In this document: positions 53,587 through 63,031 of the stretch, piece after piece
Layout: each line of letters begins with the position of its first letter
Numbering within the stretch: the stretch's first letter is position 1
NCBI RefSeq assembly: GCF_003574835.2
Contig: NZ_CP063196.1
Span: forward strand, 496,001 to 560,000
Direction of reading: 5' to 3'
DNA: 64,000 bases
Source of the DNA: Thermobifida halotolerans
GTDB lineage: Bacteria > Actinomycetota > Actinomycetes > Streptosporangiales > Streptosporangiaceae
Notes under the pieces: generated by a model
The model's database searches: none
What the model was told of the DNA's origin: nothing
What the model saw: the letters and a program-made list of their open reading frames with translations, nothing else
Position numbers and translations under genes: made by a program

Positions 53587-55265
53587 TGACGACGACGGCT
53601 GATACTCCGACGACCGCCGGGAAGTCCGCCGCGCCGCGACGGACGCCCTCCCAGGGCGCCAAGATCGTCAACTGGTTGACGTCGACCGACCACAAGGTCA
53701 TCGGGTACATGTACCTGATCACCTCGTTCGGCTTCTTCGTCGTCGGCGGCATCATGGCGCTGCTGATCCGCGCCGAGCTGATGTTCCCCGGCATGCAGCT
53801 GATGAACAACGAGACCTACAACCAGTTGTTCACCATGCACGGCACGGTGATGCTGCTGCTGTTCGCGACCCCGCTGTTCGTCGGCTTCGCCAACGTCCTG
53901 GTGCCGCTGCAGATCGGCGCGCCCGACGTCGCCTTCCCCCGGCTCAACCAGTTCGGGTACTACCTGTTCCTGTTCGGTGGTCTGATCGTGCTGGCCGGGT
54001 TCATGACCCCCGGCGGCGCGGCGAGCTTCGGCTGGTTCGCCTACGTCCCGCTGTCGGACGCGGTGCGCTCGCCCGGACTCGGCGGCGACCTGTGGATCAT
54101 GGGGCTGGCCGTCGGTGGTCTGGGCACCATCCTCGGCGCGGTCAACTTCATCACCACCATCCTGTGCATGCGCGCCCCCGGCATGACCATGTTCCGCATG
54201 CCGATCTTCACCTGGAACGTGGCGCTGACCAGCATCCTGGTGCTGATCGCCTTCCCGGTGCTCACCGGCGCCTTCGTGGGGCTGGCCGCCGACCGCGTCG
54301 TCGGAGCCCAGGTCTTCAACCCCGAGCACGGCGGTGCGCTGCTGTGGCAGCACCTGTTCTGGTTCTTCGGCCACCCGGAGGTCTACATCATCGCGCTGCC
54401 GTTCTTCGGCATCGCGACCGAGATCCTGCCGGTGTTCAGCCGCAAGCCGATCTTCGGCTACAAGAGCCTGGTCGGCGCGACCATCGCGATCACCGGGCTG
54501 TCGGTGACGGTGTGGGCGCACCACATGTTCCCCACCGGCGCGGTGCTGCTGCCGTTCTTCTCGTTCATGTCGTTCCTGATCGCGGTGCCCACCGGCGTGA
54601 AGTTCTTCAACTGGATCGGCACCATGTGGCGCGGCCAGCTCACCTTCGAGTCGCCGATGCTGTTCGTCATCGGCTTCCTGGTCACCTTCCTGTTCGGCGG
54701 GTTGACCGGTGTGCTCCTGGCCTCCCCGCCGCTGGACTTCCACGTCACCGACTCCTACTTCGTGGTGGCCCACTTCCACTACGTGGTGTTCGGCACCGTG
54801 GTGTTCGCGATGTTCGCGGGCTTCTACTTCTGGTGGCCCAAGTTCACCGGGAAGATGCTCAACGAGGCGCTGGCCAAGTGGCACTTCTGGACGCTGTTCG
54901 TCGGCTTCCACGGCACCTTCCTGGTCCAGCACTGGCTGGGCGCCGAGGGCATGCCGCGCCGCTACGCCGACTACCTGCCCGGCGACGGCTTCACCCTGCT
55001 CAACCAGATCTCCACGGTCTCCTCGTTCGTGCTGGGAGCCTCCACCCTGTTCTTCCTCTGGAACGTCTGGTACACCGCCCGGCACGGAAAGAAGGTCACC
55101 GTGGACGACCCGTGGGGCTACGGCAGTTCCCTGGAGTGGGCGACCTCGTGCCCGCCGCCGCGGCACAACTTCACCTCGCTGCCGCGCATCCGTTCCGAAC
55201 GCCCCGCGTTCGACCTGCACCACCCCTACGCGGCCCCCGGCGCCGCCCCGGCCAGCGCGAAGTAG
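53586..55265 (+). CDS. ctaD: cytochrome c oxidase subunit I
   Basis: A 559-residue, twelve-helix heme-copper oxidase core. Low-spin heme ligand His in [10 protein letters not shown], CuB His-Tyr pair in [16 protein letters not shown], CuB His-His in [10 protein letters not shown], and heme a3/a ligands in [14 protein letters not shown]. The D-channel segment and [14 protein letters not shown] start are present. ATG 53586 overlaps the ctaC stop; a GTG 3 bp earlier is possible. This is the aa3 oxidase that forms a bc-aa3 supercomplex with QcrCAB. Confidence 0.97.
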   Translation: MTTTADTPTTAGKSAAPRRTPSQGAKIVNWLTSTDHKVIGYMYLITSFGFFVVGGIMALLIRAELMFPGMQLMNNETYNQLFTMHGTVMLLLFATPLFVGFANVLVPLQIGAPDVAFPRLNQFGYYLFLFGGLIVLAGFMTPGGAASFGWFAYVPLSDAVRSPGLGGDLWIMGLAVGGLGTILGAVNFITTILCMRAPGMTMFRMPIFTWNVALTSILVLIAFPVLTGAFVGLAADRVVGAQVFNPEHGGALLWQHLFWFFGHPEVYIIALPFFGIATEILPVFSRKPIFGYKSLVGATIAITGLSVTVWAHHMFPTGAVLLPFFSFMSFLIAVPTGVKFFNWIGTMWRGQLTFESPMLFVIGFLVTFLFGGLTGVLLASPPLDFHVTDSYFVVAHFHYVVFGTVVFAMFAGFYFWWPKFTGKMLNEALAKWHFWTLFVGFHGTFLVQHWLGAEGMPRRYADYLPGDGFTLLNQISTVSSFVLGASTLFFLWNVWYTARHGKKVTVDDPWGYGSSLEWATSCPPPRHNFTSLPRIRSERPAFDLHHPYAAPGAAPASAK

Positions 55266-55277
55266 AAGGGAAACACC

Positions 55278-55703
55278 ATGCGAGTTCAGGCGCATCTGTT
55301 CATGGGCGTTTCCAGCTTCTTCGGCGGGGTCGCCGCCATCTACGCCCTCGCGAGCTGGTACGTCCTCGGAGAGGTGGAGTGGACCGGGACGGTCGCGCTC
55401 GCCATCGCGGTCGGCTTCGGCTGGATGGTCGGCTTCTGGCTGCTGCAGGCCACCCGGCGCAGTGAGCGCTACCACGGCCTGCCGCCGGAGGAGCGGATCG
55501 ACGCCGAGGTCGACGAGGGCGCCGGCGAGTACGGCTTCTTCAGTCCGCACAGTTGGTGGCCGCTGTTCGTGGCCCTGGCGGTGGCGTTCACCGCCGTGGG
55601 CGTGGTGATCGGCTGGTGGATGACGATCATCGGAGCCCTCGCGCTCCTGCTGACCGTCATCGGCTGGGTCTTCGAGTACTATCGAGGCGAGTTCGAGCAC
55701 TAG
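55278..55703 (+). CDS. ctaF: cytochrome c oxidase subunit IV (actinobacterial CtaF)
   Basis: A 141-residue, four-helix small subunit: HLFMGVSSFFGGVAAIYALASW and VALAIAVGFGWMVGFWLL, a loop with RYHGLPPEERIDAEVDEGAGEYG (split here by its acidic run), and two C-terminal helices ending FEYYRGEFEH. It is specific to actinobacterial aa3 oxidases. It follows ctaD by 12 bp with GAAGGG before the ATG, and a terminator closes the operon. Confidence 0.94.
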   Translation: MRVQAHLFMGVSSFFGGVAAIYALASWYVLGEVEWTGTVALAIAVGFGWMVGFWLLQATRRSERYHGLPPEERIDAEVDEGAGEYGFFSPHSWWPLFVALAVAFTAVGVVIGWWMTIIGALALLLTVIGWVFEYYRGEFEH

Positions 55704-55725
55704 GCGGATCCGCAGAACACGCCGC

Positions 55726-55756
55726 GGGCGGCGCTTCCTTTCGGGGGGCGCCGCCC
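55726..55756 (+). terminator. terminator after ctaF
   Basis: GGGCGGCGC (55726-55734) pairs with GCGCCGCCC (55748-55756), followed by TTTC. Confidence 0.75.
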
Positions 55757-55915
55757 TTTCGGTATCGTTTTGGTCACGGGCCTGGTGTATGTCGAGAACA
55801 AGTGACGTGCACCCGAGGCCCTTTTCATTTTTCTTTGAACCTTTCCGCCTGGTTGCGCGTCTTACCACGGCGAAACCCTGTTCACCAGACAAGGCAGATA
55901 CTGGAGGTCGCACGC

Positions 55916-57244
55916 GTGGAGGGCAGTGTATTCCCGGCGGCTCGCCGTCTCGGGGTCGGATTGGTGGCTACGAGCCTCCTCTTCACCGTGGCGTGCTCCG
56001 GTACGGGAGAGGAAGAAGCCAGCGAGGTCAGCAATGACGTCCCGGCGGTAGAGCTCACCATCGTCCCCGCCGACGGGGGTTCCGACGTCCGCCCGGACAC
56101 CCCTGTCACGGTTACCGCGACCAACGGAACCATCGAGGACGTCCAGGTCACCCAGAGCTCCGCCCAGGGGGAGGACACCGAGTCCACTCCTGAGGAGGAG
56201 GGTGGCGACGGCCTGGACGCCGTCACCGGAACGCTGAACGAGGACGGGACCGAGTGGGTCAGCGACTGGACGCTGACGCCCGGCAGCACGGTCACGGTCG
56301 TGGCCACCGGAAAGAGCGCCAGCGGCGAGACCGTCGAGGCCACCAGCGAGTTCACCACGCTGGAGGCCACTCCCGGCCAGCGGTTGGAGCTGCAGTCGAA
56401 CTTCCCGGTCAGTGGTGACGTGGTCGGTGTGGGCATGCCGATCATCGTCAACTTCGACCTTCCGGTGCAGAACAAGGCGGCGGTCGAGGCGGCGATGGAG
56501 GTCGTCTCGGACAAGCCTGCCCAGGGGGCCTGGAACTGGTTCGGCGACCGGACGGCGGTGTTTCGCACCGAGGAGTACTGGGAGCCGTACCAGGAGGTGA
56601 CCGTCAACATGCGCCTCGCCGGGGTGCAGGCCTCCGAGGGTGTCTACGGCATCGAGAACTACCAGTTGAACTTCGAGGTCGGCCGGTCCCAGATCAGCGA
56701 GATCGACAACGACACCCACCGCATGGTCGTCACCCGCGACGGGGAGCAGATCCAGGACTTTCCCATCAGCAACGGCGACGGCAGCACCCGGGCCTACACC
56801 ACCACCACGGGCGTCCACCTGACGATGGAGAAGTACCAGCACCTGATCATGGACTCGGCCACCGTCGGTATCCCCGAGGGGCACCCCGACTACTACCGCC
56901 TGGACGTCAACTACGCCGTCCGCATCTCCAACAGCGGCGAGTTCACCCACGCGGCTCCGTGGAACACGGACCTCGGTGTGGCCAACCGCAGCCACGGCTG
57001 CACCAACATGAGCACCGAGGACGCCAGGTGGTTCTACGAGAACTCCTACATGGGCGACCCGGTGATCATCACCGGCACCGACCGTGAGCTGGAGGTCGAC
57101 AACGGCTGGGGCTACTGGCAGCGCTCCTGGGACGAGTGGCTGTCCCACAGCACGCTCGGCGAGGCGGACCGGACCGACGAGCCCGGCTCTCCCGGATCCC
57201 CGCACGGCACGGCGGCCGAGGAGCAGGCCGAGGCCGCGGAGTAG
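55916..57244 (+). CDS. lipoprotein L,D-transpeptidase
   Basis: A 442-residue cell-wall enzyme of the mycobacterial LdtMt2 kind. The signal ends in a lipobox (LFTVACSG, Cys27). Two Ig-like domains (about 45-155 and 160-260) precede the YkuD catalytic domain (about 262-395) with its Cys motif SHGCTNMS (His360, Cys362). It makes 3-3 peptidoglycan cross-links from tetrapeptide donors. A Trp-rich C-terminal cap (WGYWQRSWDEWLSHS) and an acidic tail follow. GTG 55916 has GGAGG 8 nt upstream. Confidence 0.93.
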   Translation: MEGSVFPAARRLGVGLVATSLLFTVACSGTGEEEASEVSNDVPAVELTIVPADGGSDVRPDTPVTVTATNGTIEDVQVTQSSAQGEDTESTPEEEGGDGLDAVTGTLNEDGTEWVSDWTLTPGSTVTVVATGKSASGETVEATSEFTTLEATPGQRLELQSNFPVSGDVVGVGMPIIVNFDLPVQNKAAVEAAMEVVSDKPAQGAWNWFGDRTAVFRTEEYWEPYQEVTVNMRLAGVQASEGVYGIENYQLNFEVGRSQISEIDNDTHRMVVTRDGEQIQDFPISNGDGSTRAYTTTTGVHLTMEKYQHLIMDSATVGIPEGHPDYYRLDVNYAVRISNSGEFTHAAPWNTDLGVANRSHGCTNMSTEDARWFYENSYMGDPVIITGTDRELEVDNGWGYWQRSWDEWLSHSTLGEADRTDEPGSPGSPHGTAAEEQAEAAE

Positions 57245-57267
57245 ATCCCGACACCACCGGGAGGACC

Positions 57268-57304
57268 CCGGAGGCCCCCACGGCGTGGCCGTGGGGGCCT
57301 CCGG
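57268..57304 (+). terminator. terminator after the L,D-transpeptidase gene
   Basis: A 17-bp perfect stem, 57268-57284 with 57288-57304, and a 3-nt loop, 23 bp past the stop. Confidence 0.85.
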
Positions 57305-57352
57305 CTGTTCCGCAGGTCCTGCGGGGTGGGTGGCCACGGGTTGGCGGCGGCA

Positions 57353-57513
57353 GGTCGAGGCGCCCCCGGCGCCGTGTCCGGGCGCGCCTCCGCGGGCGGA
57401 CGGGCCGTGAGGACACCGGAAACCTCGGGCTGGTGCCCTGTGGTGCGGGACCGTCTTCGAGGGTGCGGGTGGGTGGGGCCGTGTCCGGACTCGGCGCCGG
57501 GGGCGCCTCGACC
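57353..57513. repeat. long inverted repeat in the ldt-qcrB gap
   Basis: The left arm 57353-57381 begins GGTCGAGGCGCCCCCGG. It matches the reverse complement of the right arm 57485-57513 at 28 of 29 positions, with 103 bp between. Both lie in non-coding DNA between two strong terminators (57268-57304 and 57736-57772). No open reading frame inside looks genuine. Confidence 0.8.
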
Positions 57514-57735
57514 GGTCACTGGCAGCCGGTGGTGTCCGGTTGTGGGGGTTGGGGTGGAATGCCTCGGGCCGGTCGGCACGGGACCGGCTCGCGGCCTTCG
57601 CACGCCCGACGCCCCGAGAACCCCACCGGCAAAGTTCAGCCGGCCCGTGGGAAGTCTCCAGGCGCCCTCGGGGCCCAGCGGACCCCTGAGAGCGGTGTGG
57701 CCGCAGAAGCGCTCTGAGGCCTGCTGAGGGCACGG

Positions 57736-57772
57736 AGAAGGCCCGGCGGCTCCCCCTGCCGCCGGGCCTTCT
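57736..57772 (-). terminator. terminator downstream of qcrB
   Basis: A 15-bp perfect stem (57736-57750 with 57758-57772) and 7-nt loop, 36 bp past the qcrB stop on the minus strand. Confidence 0.85.
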
Positions 57773-57807
57773 GTCCGTTCCGTGGTGGGCGCCTCAGCGC
57801 CGTACGG

Positions 57808-59454
57808 TCAGTGCTGGCCGACCTTCTCCTCGGACTCGGCCTGCTCCTTGTGCAGGTGGCCGTGCGGCTCCACACCCTCGAAGGACACGTTGTCCTTCGT
57901 GTACCAGCGGGCCAGCCCGCCCCGGAGCCTGCCGAGGAGGCCGCGCGTCGCGGGGGACTCCACCCCGTTGGCGTCCACGGTGGGCGTGGACGTGCGCGGC
58001 TGGTACCTGGCGCTCTTCAGCACCTCGACGGTCTCCGGCGAGGACTCCCGGTGGACCTCGACGAACTCGCCGCCCGGAAGCTGCGTGATGGTGCCGCTCT
58101 CGTACCCGTGCTCCAGGGTCTCGCGGTCCCGGCGCTGCAGTCCCAGGCAGATCCGCTTGGTGACGATGAACGCCACCACCGGCCCCACGAGCAGGGCGAC
58201 CCGGAAGATCCACGTGGTCGTGAACAGGCTGATCTGGAAGGTGTGCGACAGGATGTCGTTCGACCCGGCCAGCCAGAGGACGCCGTAGAAGGTGATGCCC
58301 GCGGCGCCCAGACCGGTGCGGACCGGGGCGTTGCGCGGCCGGTCGGCCACGTTGTGCACCCGCCTGTCCCCGGTGATCCAGGCCTCCAGGAACGGGTACA
58401 CCGCCAGGCCGCCGAAGAGCAGGCCCATGAACCCCAGGCCCGGAATCAGCACGCCGGTGACGATCGCGTATCCCCCGATGTCGAAGTCGAACCAGTTGGG
58501 GAAGAGCCGCAGCGATCCCTCCAGGAAGCCCATGTACCAGTCGGGTTGCAGGCCCGAGGTGACGGAGGTCGGCGTGAACGGCCCGAACAGGTGGATCGGG
58601 TTGATCTGCACGAACGCGCCCAGGCCCGTGACGACCGCGAAGGTGAGGAAGAAGAAGGCGCCCGCCTTGAGGGCGAAGGCCGGGAACATCGGCGTGCCGA
58701 CGACCTGCTTCTCCGTTCTCTTCGGGCCCGGATACTGGGTGTGCTTCTGGTACCACAGGATCATGATGTGCGCCACGATCAGCGCCAGCAGGATGCCCGG
58801 GAGCAGCAGGATGTGCAGCATGTACAGCCGCGGGATGATCGCCTCGCCGGGGAACTCGCCGCCGAACATGAAGAACGACAGGTAGGTTCCGATGACCGGG
58901 ATCGACAGCAGCACACCCTGGAAGATGCGCACACCCATGCCCGACGGCAGGTCGTCGGGCAGCGAGTAGCCGAACAGGCCCTCGACGATCGCGAGGGTGA
59001 AGATCGCGACGCCGATCAGCCAGTTGATCTCGCGCGGCTTGCGGAACGCGCCGGTGAAGAACACCCGCAGCATGTGGACCACCAGCGACGCCACGAAGAT
59101 CAGCGCCGCCCAGTGGTGGATCTGCCGGATGAGCAGACCGCCGCGCACGTCGAAGGTGATGTACAGGGTCGAGGCGTAGGCCTCGCTCATCCCCACCCCG
59201 CGCATGCGCTCGTAGGAGCCCTCATAGGTGGTGTGGGCCATGCTGGGGTTGAACCACAGCGTCAGGAACACACCGGTCAGCAGCAGGATGATGAACGAGT
59301 ACAGCGCGATCTCGCCCAGCATGAACGACCAGTGGTTCGGAAAGACCTTGCGCAGGTTCTTCTCGCCTGTCTTGGCCAGGTAGAACCGGTCGTCGATGTA
59401 GTTGCCGATGCCGCGCAGCGCCTTGGGCGCCCGCGGTGCCTGGTTGTCGCTCAT
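57808..59454 (-). CDS. qcrB: cytochrome bc1 complex, cytochrome b subunit
   Basis: A 548-residue diheme membrane protein. The paired heme His residues are in RQIHHWAALIFVASLVVHML and in RLYMLHILLLPGILLALIVAHI. The Qo-site PDW (SGLQPDWYMGF) replaces the mitochondrial PEW, as in other actinobacteria. A soluble C-terminal extension of about 130 residues (after LVGPVVAFIVTKRICLG) is also actinobacterial. Its ATG overlaps the qcrA stop by one base, so it is the last gene of ctaE-qcrC-qcrA-qcrB. Confidence 0.97.
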   Translation of the reverse strand: MSDNQAPRAPKALRGIGNYIDDRFYLAKTGEKNLRKVFPNHWSFMLGEIALYSFIILLLTGVFLTLWFNPSMAHTTYEGSYERMRGVGMSEAYASTLYITFDVRGGLLIRQIHHWAALIFVASLVVHMLRVFFTGAFRKPREINWLIGVAIFTLAIVEGLFGYSLPDDLPSGMGVRIFQGVLLSIPVIGTYLSFFMFGGEFPGEAIIPRLYMLHILLLPGILLALIVAHIMILWYQKHTQYPGPKRTEKQVVGTPMFPAFALKAGAFFFLTFAVVTGLGAFVQINPIHLFGPFTPTSVTSGLQPDWYMGFLEGSLRLFPNWFDFDIGGYAIVTGVLIPGLGFMGLLFGGLAVYPFLEAWITGDRRVHNVADRPRNAPVRTGLGAAGITFYGVLWLAGSNDILSHTFQISLFTTTWIFRVALLVGPVVAFIVTKRICLGLQRRDRETLEHGYESGTITQLPGGEFVEVHRESSPETVEVLKSARYQPRTSTPTVDANGVESPATRGLLGRLRGGLARWYTKDNVSFEGVEPHGHLHKEQAESEEKVGQH

Positions 59455-60566
59455 CAGTCCTCAACTCCAACATCCCAGAAGGTCGGGCCGACCGGGGCGG
59501 AGAAGTCTCCGGCCGCGACGAGGTAGCCCTCGTCGTCGACCCGGATGGGCAGCTGCGGCAGCGGCCGGTGCGCCGGACCGAAGACGACCTCGGCACCGTT
59601 GGCGGCGTCGAAGGTGGACTGGTGGCACGGGCACAGGATCCGGTGCGTGGTCGGCTCGTACAGGGCCGCGGGGCAGCCCACGTGGGTGCAGATCTTGGAG
59701 TAGGCGACGATGCCCTCGTACGTCCACTCGAGCTGCTGCTGCGACATCCCCGCCTCGAAGTCCTGCGGGTCCATCCTGATGAGGATGATCACCGTGTTGG
59801 CCTGCTCGTCCAGGCTCAGCCCCTCCTCGGGGTCCTCCGGCTCGGGCAGCGCGGAGATCATGCCGCCCGTGGTGAGGTCCTCGGCGCGGATGCGCTGGGT
59901 GGTGCCCTCGACGACGATGTGCCGGCCGTCCGCCCAGAGCGTGTTCTTGAGCTTGTCGCCGGGCAGCGGGCCCATGTCGCGCAGCAGCACGACGGGGGCC
60001 ACCCCCAGCGGCACCATGGCCAGCAGCAGGGTGCGCCGCATCAGCGGGCGCCTGGTGAAGCCGCTCTCGTGGGCCCCGCGCATGAAGAACTCGCTGAAGG
60101 AGCCCTTGTCCTCCTCCGACGACGACAGGTCGTCGTAGGGGGAGGAGACCTCGTAGTGCGGCAGGACCCGGCGGGACCACACGGTCATACCCGCGCCGAT
60201 GCCGAACAGCGCCAGTGCGAGCGTGCCGCCGATCAGCATGTTCGAGACCTGGGTGGTGCCCGGGTCGGAGATGGAGGGCTGCCCCTCGCCGAGCGGCGCG
60301 AACGAGAAGTAGCTGACGAAGAAGCCGATGCCCGCCAGGAACGCGACGAGGAACCACAGCGAGGCCATCCGCTCGCCTTTGCGCTGCATCTCCTCGGAGC
60401 GGACGTGCGTCTCCTCGGCGAGGTACGGACCCTCGTGTCTGCGGTGCGGGTCGCCCGTGGCGGTGGCCAGTGTGGCGCCTTCGGAGAGCGACGGGGTGCC
60501 GATGACCCGTTCCCGGGGCTTGTCTGCGCCGGATCCGGCGTCGTGGTGGTTGGTGTTATCAGTCAT
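59454..60566 (-). CDS. qcrA: cytochrome bc1 complex, Rieske iron-sulfur subunit
   Basis: A 370-residue Rieske protein with three N-terminal helices (about 70-92, 107-130 and 177-196), the actinobacterial form. The 2Fe-2S ligands are Cys293 and His295 (CTHVGC) and Cys312 and His315 (CPCHQS); Cys298 and Cys314 form the disulfide. It carries electrons from quinol at QcrB to the hemes of QcrC. The start overlaps the qcrC end by 8 bp. Confidence 0.97.
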   Translation of the reverse strand: MTDNTNHHDAGSGADKPRERVIGTPSLSEGATLATATGDPHRRHEGPYLAEETHVRSEEMQRKGERMASLWFLVAFLAGIGFFVSYFSFAPLGEGQPSISDPGTTQVSNMLIGGTLALALFGIGAGMTVWSRRVLPHYEVSSPYDDLSSSEEDKGSFSEFFMRGAHESGFTRRPLMRRTLLLAMVPLGVAPVVLLRDMGPLPGDKLKNTLWADGRHIVVEGTTQRIRAEDLTTGGMISALPEPEDPEEGLSLDEQANTVIILIRMDPQDFEAGMSQQQLEWTYEGIVAYSKICTHVGCPAALYEPTTHRILCPCHQSTFDAANGAEVVFGPAHRPLPQLPIRVDDEGYLVAAGDFSAPVGPTFWDVGVED

Positions 60567-61488
60567 GGGCTCGCTGCTTCGCGGTGATCCAGATCGCGCA
60601 CGCCACGATCAGGCTGAGGCCGATGGTCCAGCCGATGAACCCCTCGGCGACCTGGCCGACCCTGTCGAGGGAGAAGGGGCCGCCGGCGTTCGGCTCGGCC
60701 TGGAGTTGTTCGAGATAGGAGATCAGCGCCTGCTTGTCCTCCGGAGTGATGGTCTCGTCGCTGAAGATGGGCATGGCGCCGGGGCCGACGATCATGGCCT
60801 CGTAGATCTCCTGCGGGGAGGCGTAGAGGAGCTCGGGGGCCCAGCGGCCCTCGGTGAGGGCGCCGCCCGCGCCCGACCAGCTGTGGCAGTGCGCGCAGTT
60901 GGCCATGTACAGGCGCATGCCGACCTCGGTGTCCTCGCCGCTGATGTAGGCGGCGTAGTTCTCCTCGTACTCGGCCAGGGCCTCCTCGTAGGCGGCCTCG
61001 GATTCGAACTCGCTGCGCAGCGGCGCGTCGTCGGGCACGTTGTACGGGATGGCCGGGCCGCCGCCGAACGCGCTGTCCACGTAGGCCGCGAGGTCGGCGA
61101 TCTCCTCGTCGGAGTAGACCTGCGGCCTGCGGGGCATCTGGTTGTTCGGGTCGGTGGACGGCATACGACCGGTGCTGACGTAGAAGTCCACGGCCGCGGC
61201 GCCCACGCCCTCCAGGCTCGGCCCCCAGGCGACGGCGCTGCCGGTCTCCTCCGGGGAGCGTCCGGTGCCGTCCTCGCCGTGGCAGCTCATGCAGCTCTGC
61301 GTGTAGATCTGCTTGCCGTTGGCGATGTCGACCTCGGTCGCCTCTTCGGGCTGGGCCAGGGTGTCGGCCACGGCTTGGTCAGGGGTGGGAGCGACGAGGG
61401 CGTAGCCCACCCCGAGAAAGGCCAGCGCGAGGATGACGACGACATACCCCGCCAGGGGATGCCGTCGCCGCGCGGTAATCCATTTCAC
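60559..61488 (-). CDS. qcrC: cytochrome bc1 complex, diheme cytochrome c subunit
   Basis: A 309-residue membrane-anchored diheme c protein. An N-terminal helix (about 14-34) and a C-terminal helix (about 280-302) flank two heme domains with CMSCH (66-70) and CAHCH (198-202). It replaces soluble cytochrome c by handing electrons directly to CtaC in the supercomplex. It has a GTG start, 16 bp after ctaE. A linker, ESEAAYEEALAEYEENYAAY, is unusually acidic. Confidence 0.97.
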   Translation of the reverse strand: MKWITARRRHPLAGYVVVILALAFLGVGYALVAPTPDQAVADTLAQPEEATEVDIANGKQIYTQSCMSCHGEDGTGRSPEETGSAVAWGPSLEGVGAAAVDFYVSTGRMPSTDPNNQMPRRPQVYSDEEIADLAAYVDSAFGGGPAIPYNVPDDAPLRSEFESEAAYEEALAEYEENYAAYISGEDTEVGMRLYMANCAHCHSWSGAGGALTEGRWAPELLYASPQEIYEAMIVGPGAMPIFSDETITPEDKQALISYLEQLQAEPNAGGPFSLDRVGQVAEGFIGWTIGLSLIVACAIWITAKQRAHD

Positions 61489-61504
61489 GGTTTCCCCGTT
61501 CGGG

Positions 61505-62131
61505 TCACTGGAGTAGGTAGATGGATGCGAACAAAGCGATCCAGACGACGTCGACGAAGTGCCAGTAGTAAGACACGACGATCGCGCTGGTCGCCTGCTG
61601 GTGGGTGAAGCGCTTCGCGGCGTACGTGCGTCCCAGCATGAGCAGGAACGCGATCAGACCACCGATGACGTGGAGACCGTGGAACCCCGTGGTGAGGTAG
61701 AACATCGAGCCGTAGGCGCTGGACTGCAGCGTCAGCCCCTCGTGCACGATCAGTTCGTAGTACTCGTAGCTCTGGCCCGCGATGAAGATCGCGCCCATGA
61801 CGAACGAGATGATGAACCACTTACGGAGCTTCTTCACGTCACCGCGCTCCGCGGCCCAGACGCCGAGCTGCGCGGTGAAGCTGGAGGCCACCAGGATGAC
61901 GGTGATGGTCGTGGACAGCGCGACGTTGAGGTGCGCGTCAGGCCACGCTCCGAGGTCAGGGCTGCCCTTGGTCACCGATCGGATGGTGAAGTACATCGCG
62001 AACAGCGCCGCAAAGAACATGAGTTCGTTGGCAAGCCACACGATGGTGCCAACACTCACCAGGTCAGGTCGCTTAGCCGCACCATGCACTGGTGTCGGTC
62101 CTGTCTCTTGGTTCGCGGTTACTGTCGCCAC
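61505..62131 (-). CDS. ctaE: cytochrome c oxidase subunit III
   Basis: A 208-residue, five-helix subunit: [40 protein letters not shown] and [20 protein letters not shown] are conserved. The end is [20 protein letters not shown]. It stabilises the oxidase core. GTG start. A -10-like AATAAT lies 6 nt upstream (leaderless). It heads the minus-strand operon with qcrCAB, whereas ctaC-D-F are on the other strand 6 kb away. Confidence 0.96.
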   Translation of the reverse strand: MATVTANQETGPTPVHGAAKRPDLVSVGTIVWLANELMFFAALFAMYFTIRSVTKGSPDLGAWPDAHLNVALSTTITVILVASSFTAQLGVWAAERGDVKKLRKWFIISFVMGAIFIAGQSYEYYELIVHEGLTLQSSAYGSMFYLTTGFHGLHVIGGLIAFLLMLGRTYAAKRFTHQQATSAIVVSYYWHFVDVVWIALFASIYLLQ

Positions 62132-62137
62132 GCCAGC

Positions 62138-62143
62138 ATTATT
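62138..62143 (-). promoter_or_regulatory. -10 box of a leaderless promoter for ctaE-qcrCAB
   Basis: Minus-strand AATAAT ends 6 nt before the ctaE GTG. The rest of 62144-62409 shows no gene. Confidence 0.45.
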
Positions 62144-62409
62144 GCGGTATCTGGCGAGGGGTGCTGCCCGACCCCCCGTAACGCGTCAGGGCAGGCGGCG
62201 TCCCCGGGGGTGCGCGCTGAACTCGTGCTACTCGCGCGAACGCCCCCGCCGCGGTCGCGGCGGCGGTGTGCTCCCCGGGTTTCGGACCGACCCTATACGT
62301 TCGGCTCCGGTGGCCGCGAAGGGCGCCAACCGGCAACACCCTGTCGTCTTCGGCGGCACGAGGCAATAGGCTCCCAAGGAGCACCCCGGCCAGTGTAAGG
62401 ACGGTAACC

Positions 62410-62841
62410 ATGGCGAACACCGGAACCGACAAGTCGGCTTTGATGCGCGTCCTCGTCTACAGCGACGACGCCTCCGTCCGCGAGCAGGTACGCCTCGCGA
62501 TCGGCCGCCGCCCCGCGGCCGACGTGCCCAGGGTCGAGTTCGTCGAGTGCGCGACCGCCCCGGCGGTCCTCAAGCGCCTCGAGGAGACCCGCATCGACGT
62601 GGCCGTCTTCGACGGCGAGGCCAGGCCCGCCGGAGGGATGGGCCTGTGCCGGCAGGTCAAGGACGAGATCTTCGAGTGCCCGCCGGTCCTGCTCATCGTC
62701 GGCCGCCGCGACGACGGGTGGCTCGCCGCCTGGTCGCGCGCGGACAAGGTCGTCAGCCACCCCGTCGACCCCGTCGCCCTGGCCGAGTCCCTCGCCGAGC
62801 TGATGCGCGAACGCGCCCGTCGGTCGGCCATCGCCCGGTAG
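62410..62841 (+). CDS. stand-alone atypical receiver-domain protein
   Basis: A 143-residue single-domain protein with a response-regulator fold: MRVLVYSDDASVREQVR (acidic pair), IDVAVFDGEARPAGGMGLCR (predicted phospho-acceptor Asp) and ADKVVSHPVDPVALAESL (Lys). The switch Thr/Ser after strand 4 is missing (VLLIVGRRDD), and there is no DNA-binding domain, so it may not act as a normal phospho-switch. No histidine kinase is nearby. ATG 62410 has AAGGA upstream and a possible -10 TAGGCT near 62368. It precedes trpD by 190 bp. Confidence 0.8.
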   Translation: MANTGTDKSALMRVLVYSDDASVREQVRLAIGRRPAADVPRVEFVECATAPAVLKRLEETRIDVAVFDGEARPAGGMGLCRQVKDEIFECPPVLLIVGRRDDGWLAAWSRADKVVSHPVDPVALAESLAELMRERARRSAIAR

Positions 62842-63031
62842 GCCCGGAAGAAGCGGGTAACAGCGACCGTGTCACTCGCCCGCGCCACCGCGACACCACG
62901 CGGCGGCCGGTTCCTCCGGCCCTTCGCCGGCGCTTCACGTCACGGGGCGGACACCGCCCGATGGCGCTCCCGCGCGCCCTCGCCGTGTCCACCCCCTCTC
63001 CCGGTGAAAGCTAAGGAAGCAAGGAATCCCT

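Noticed and set aside
53580-55913. A 777-codon minus-strand open frame opposite ctaD and ctaF
   Set aside because: His/Asp/Gln/Glu-rich shadow of genuine respiratory genes with intact catalytic motifs on the other strand.
55862-57733. A 623-codon minus-strand frame opposite the L,D-transpeptidase
   Set aside because: It reads through a 17-bp terminator hairpin and the inverted repeat, and lacks any motif, whereas the plus strand has the lipobox and SHGCTN active site.
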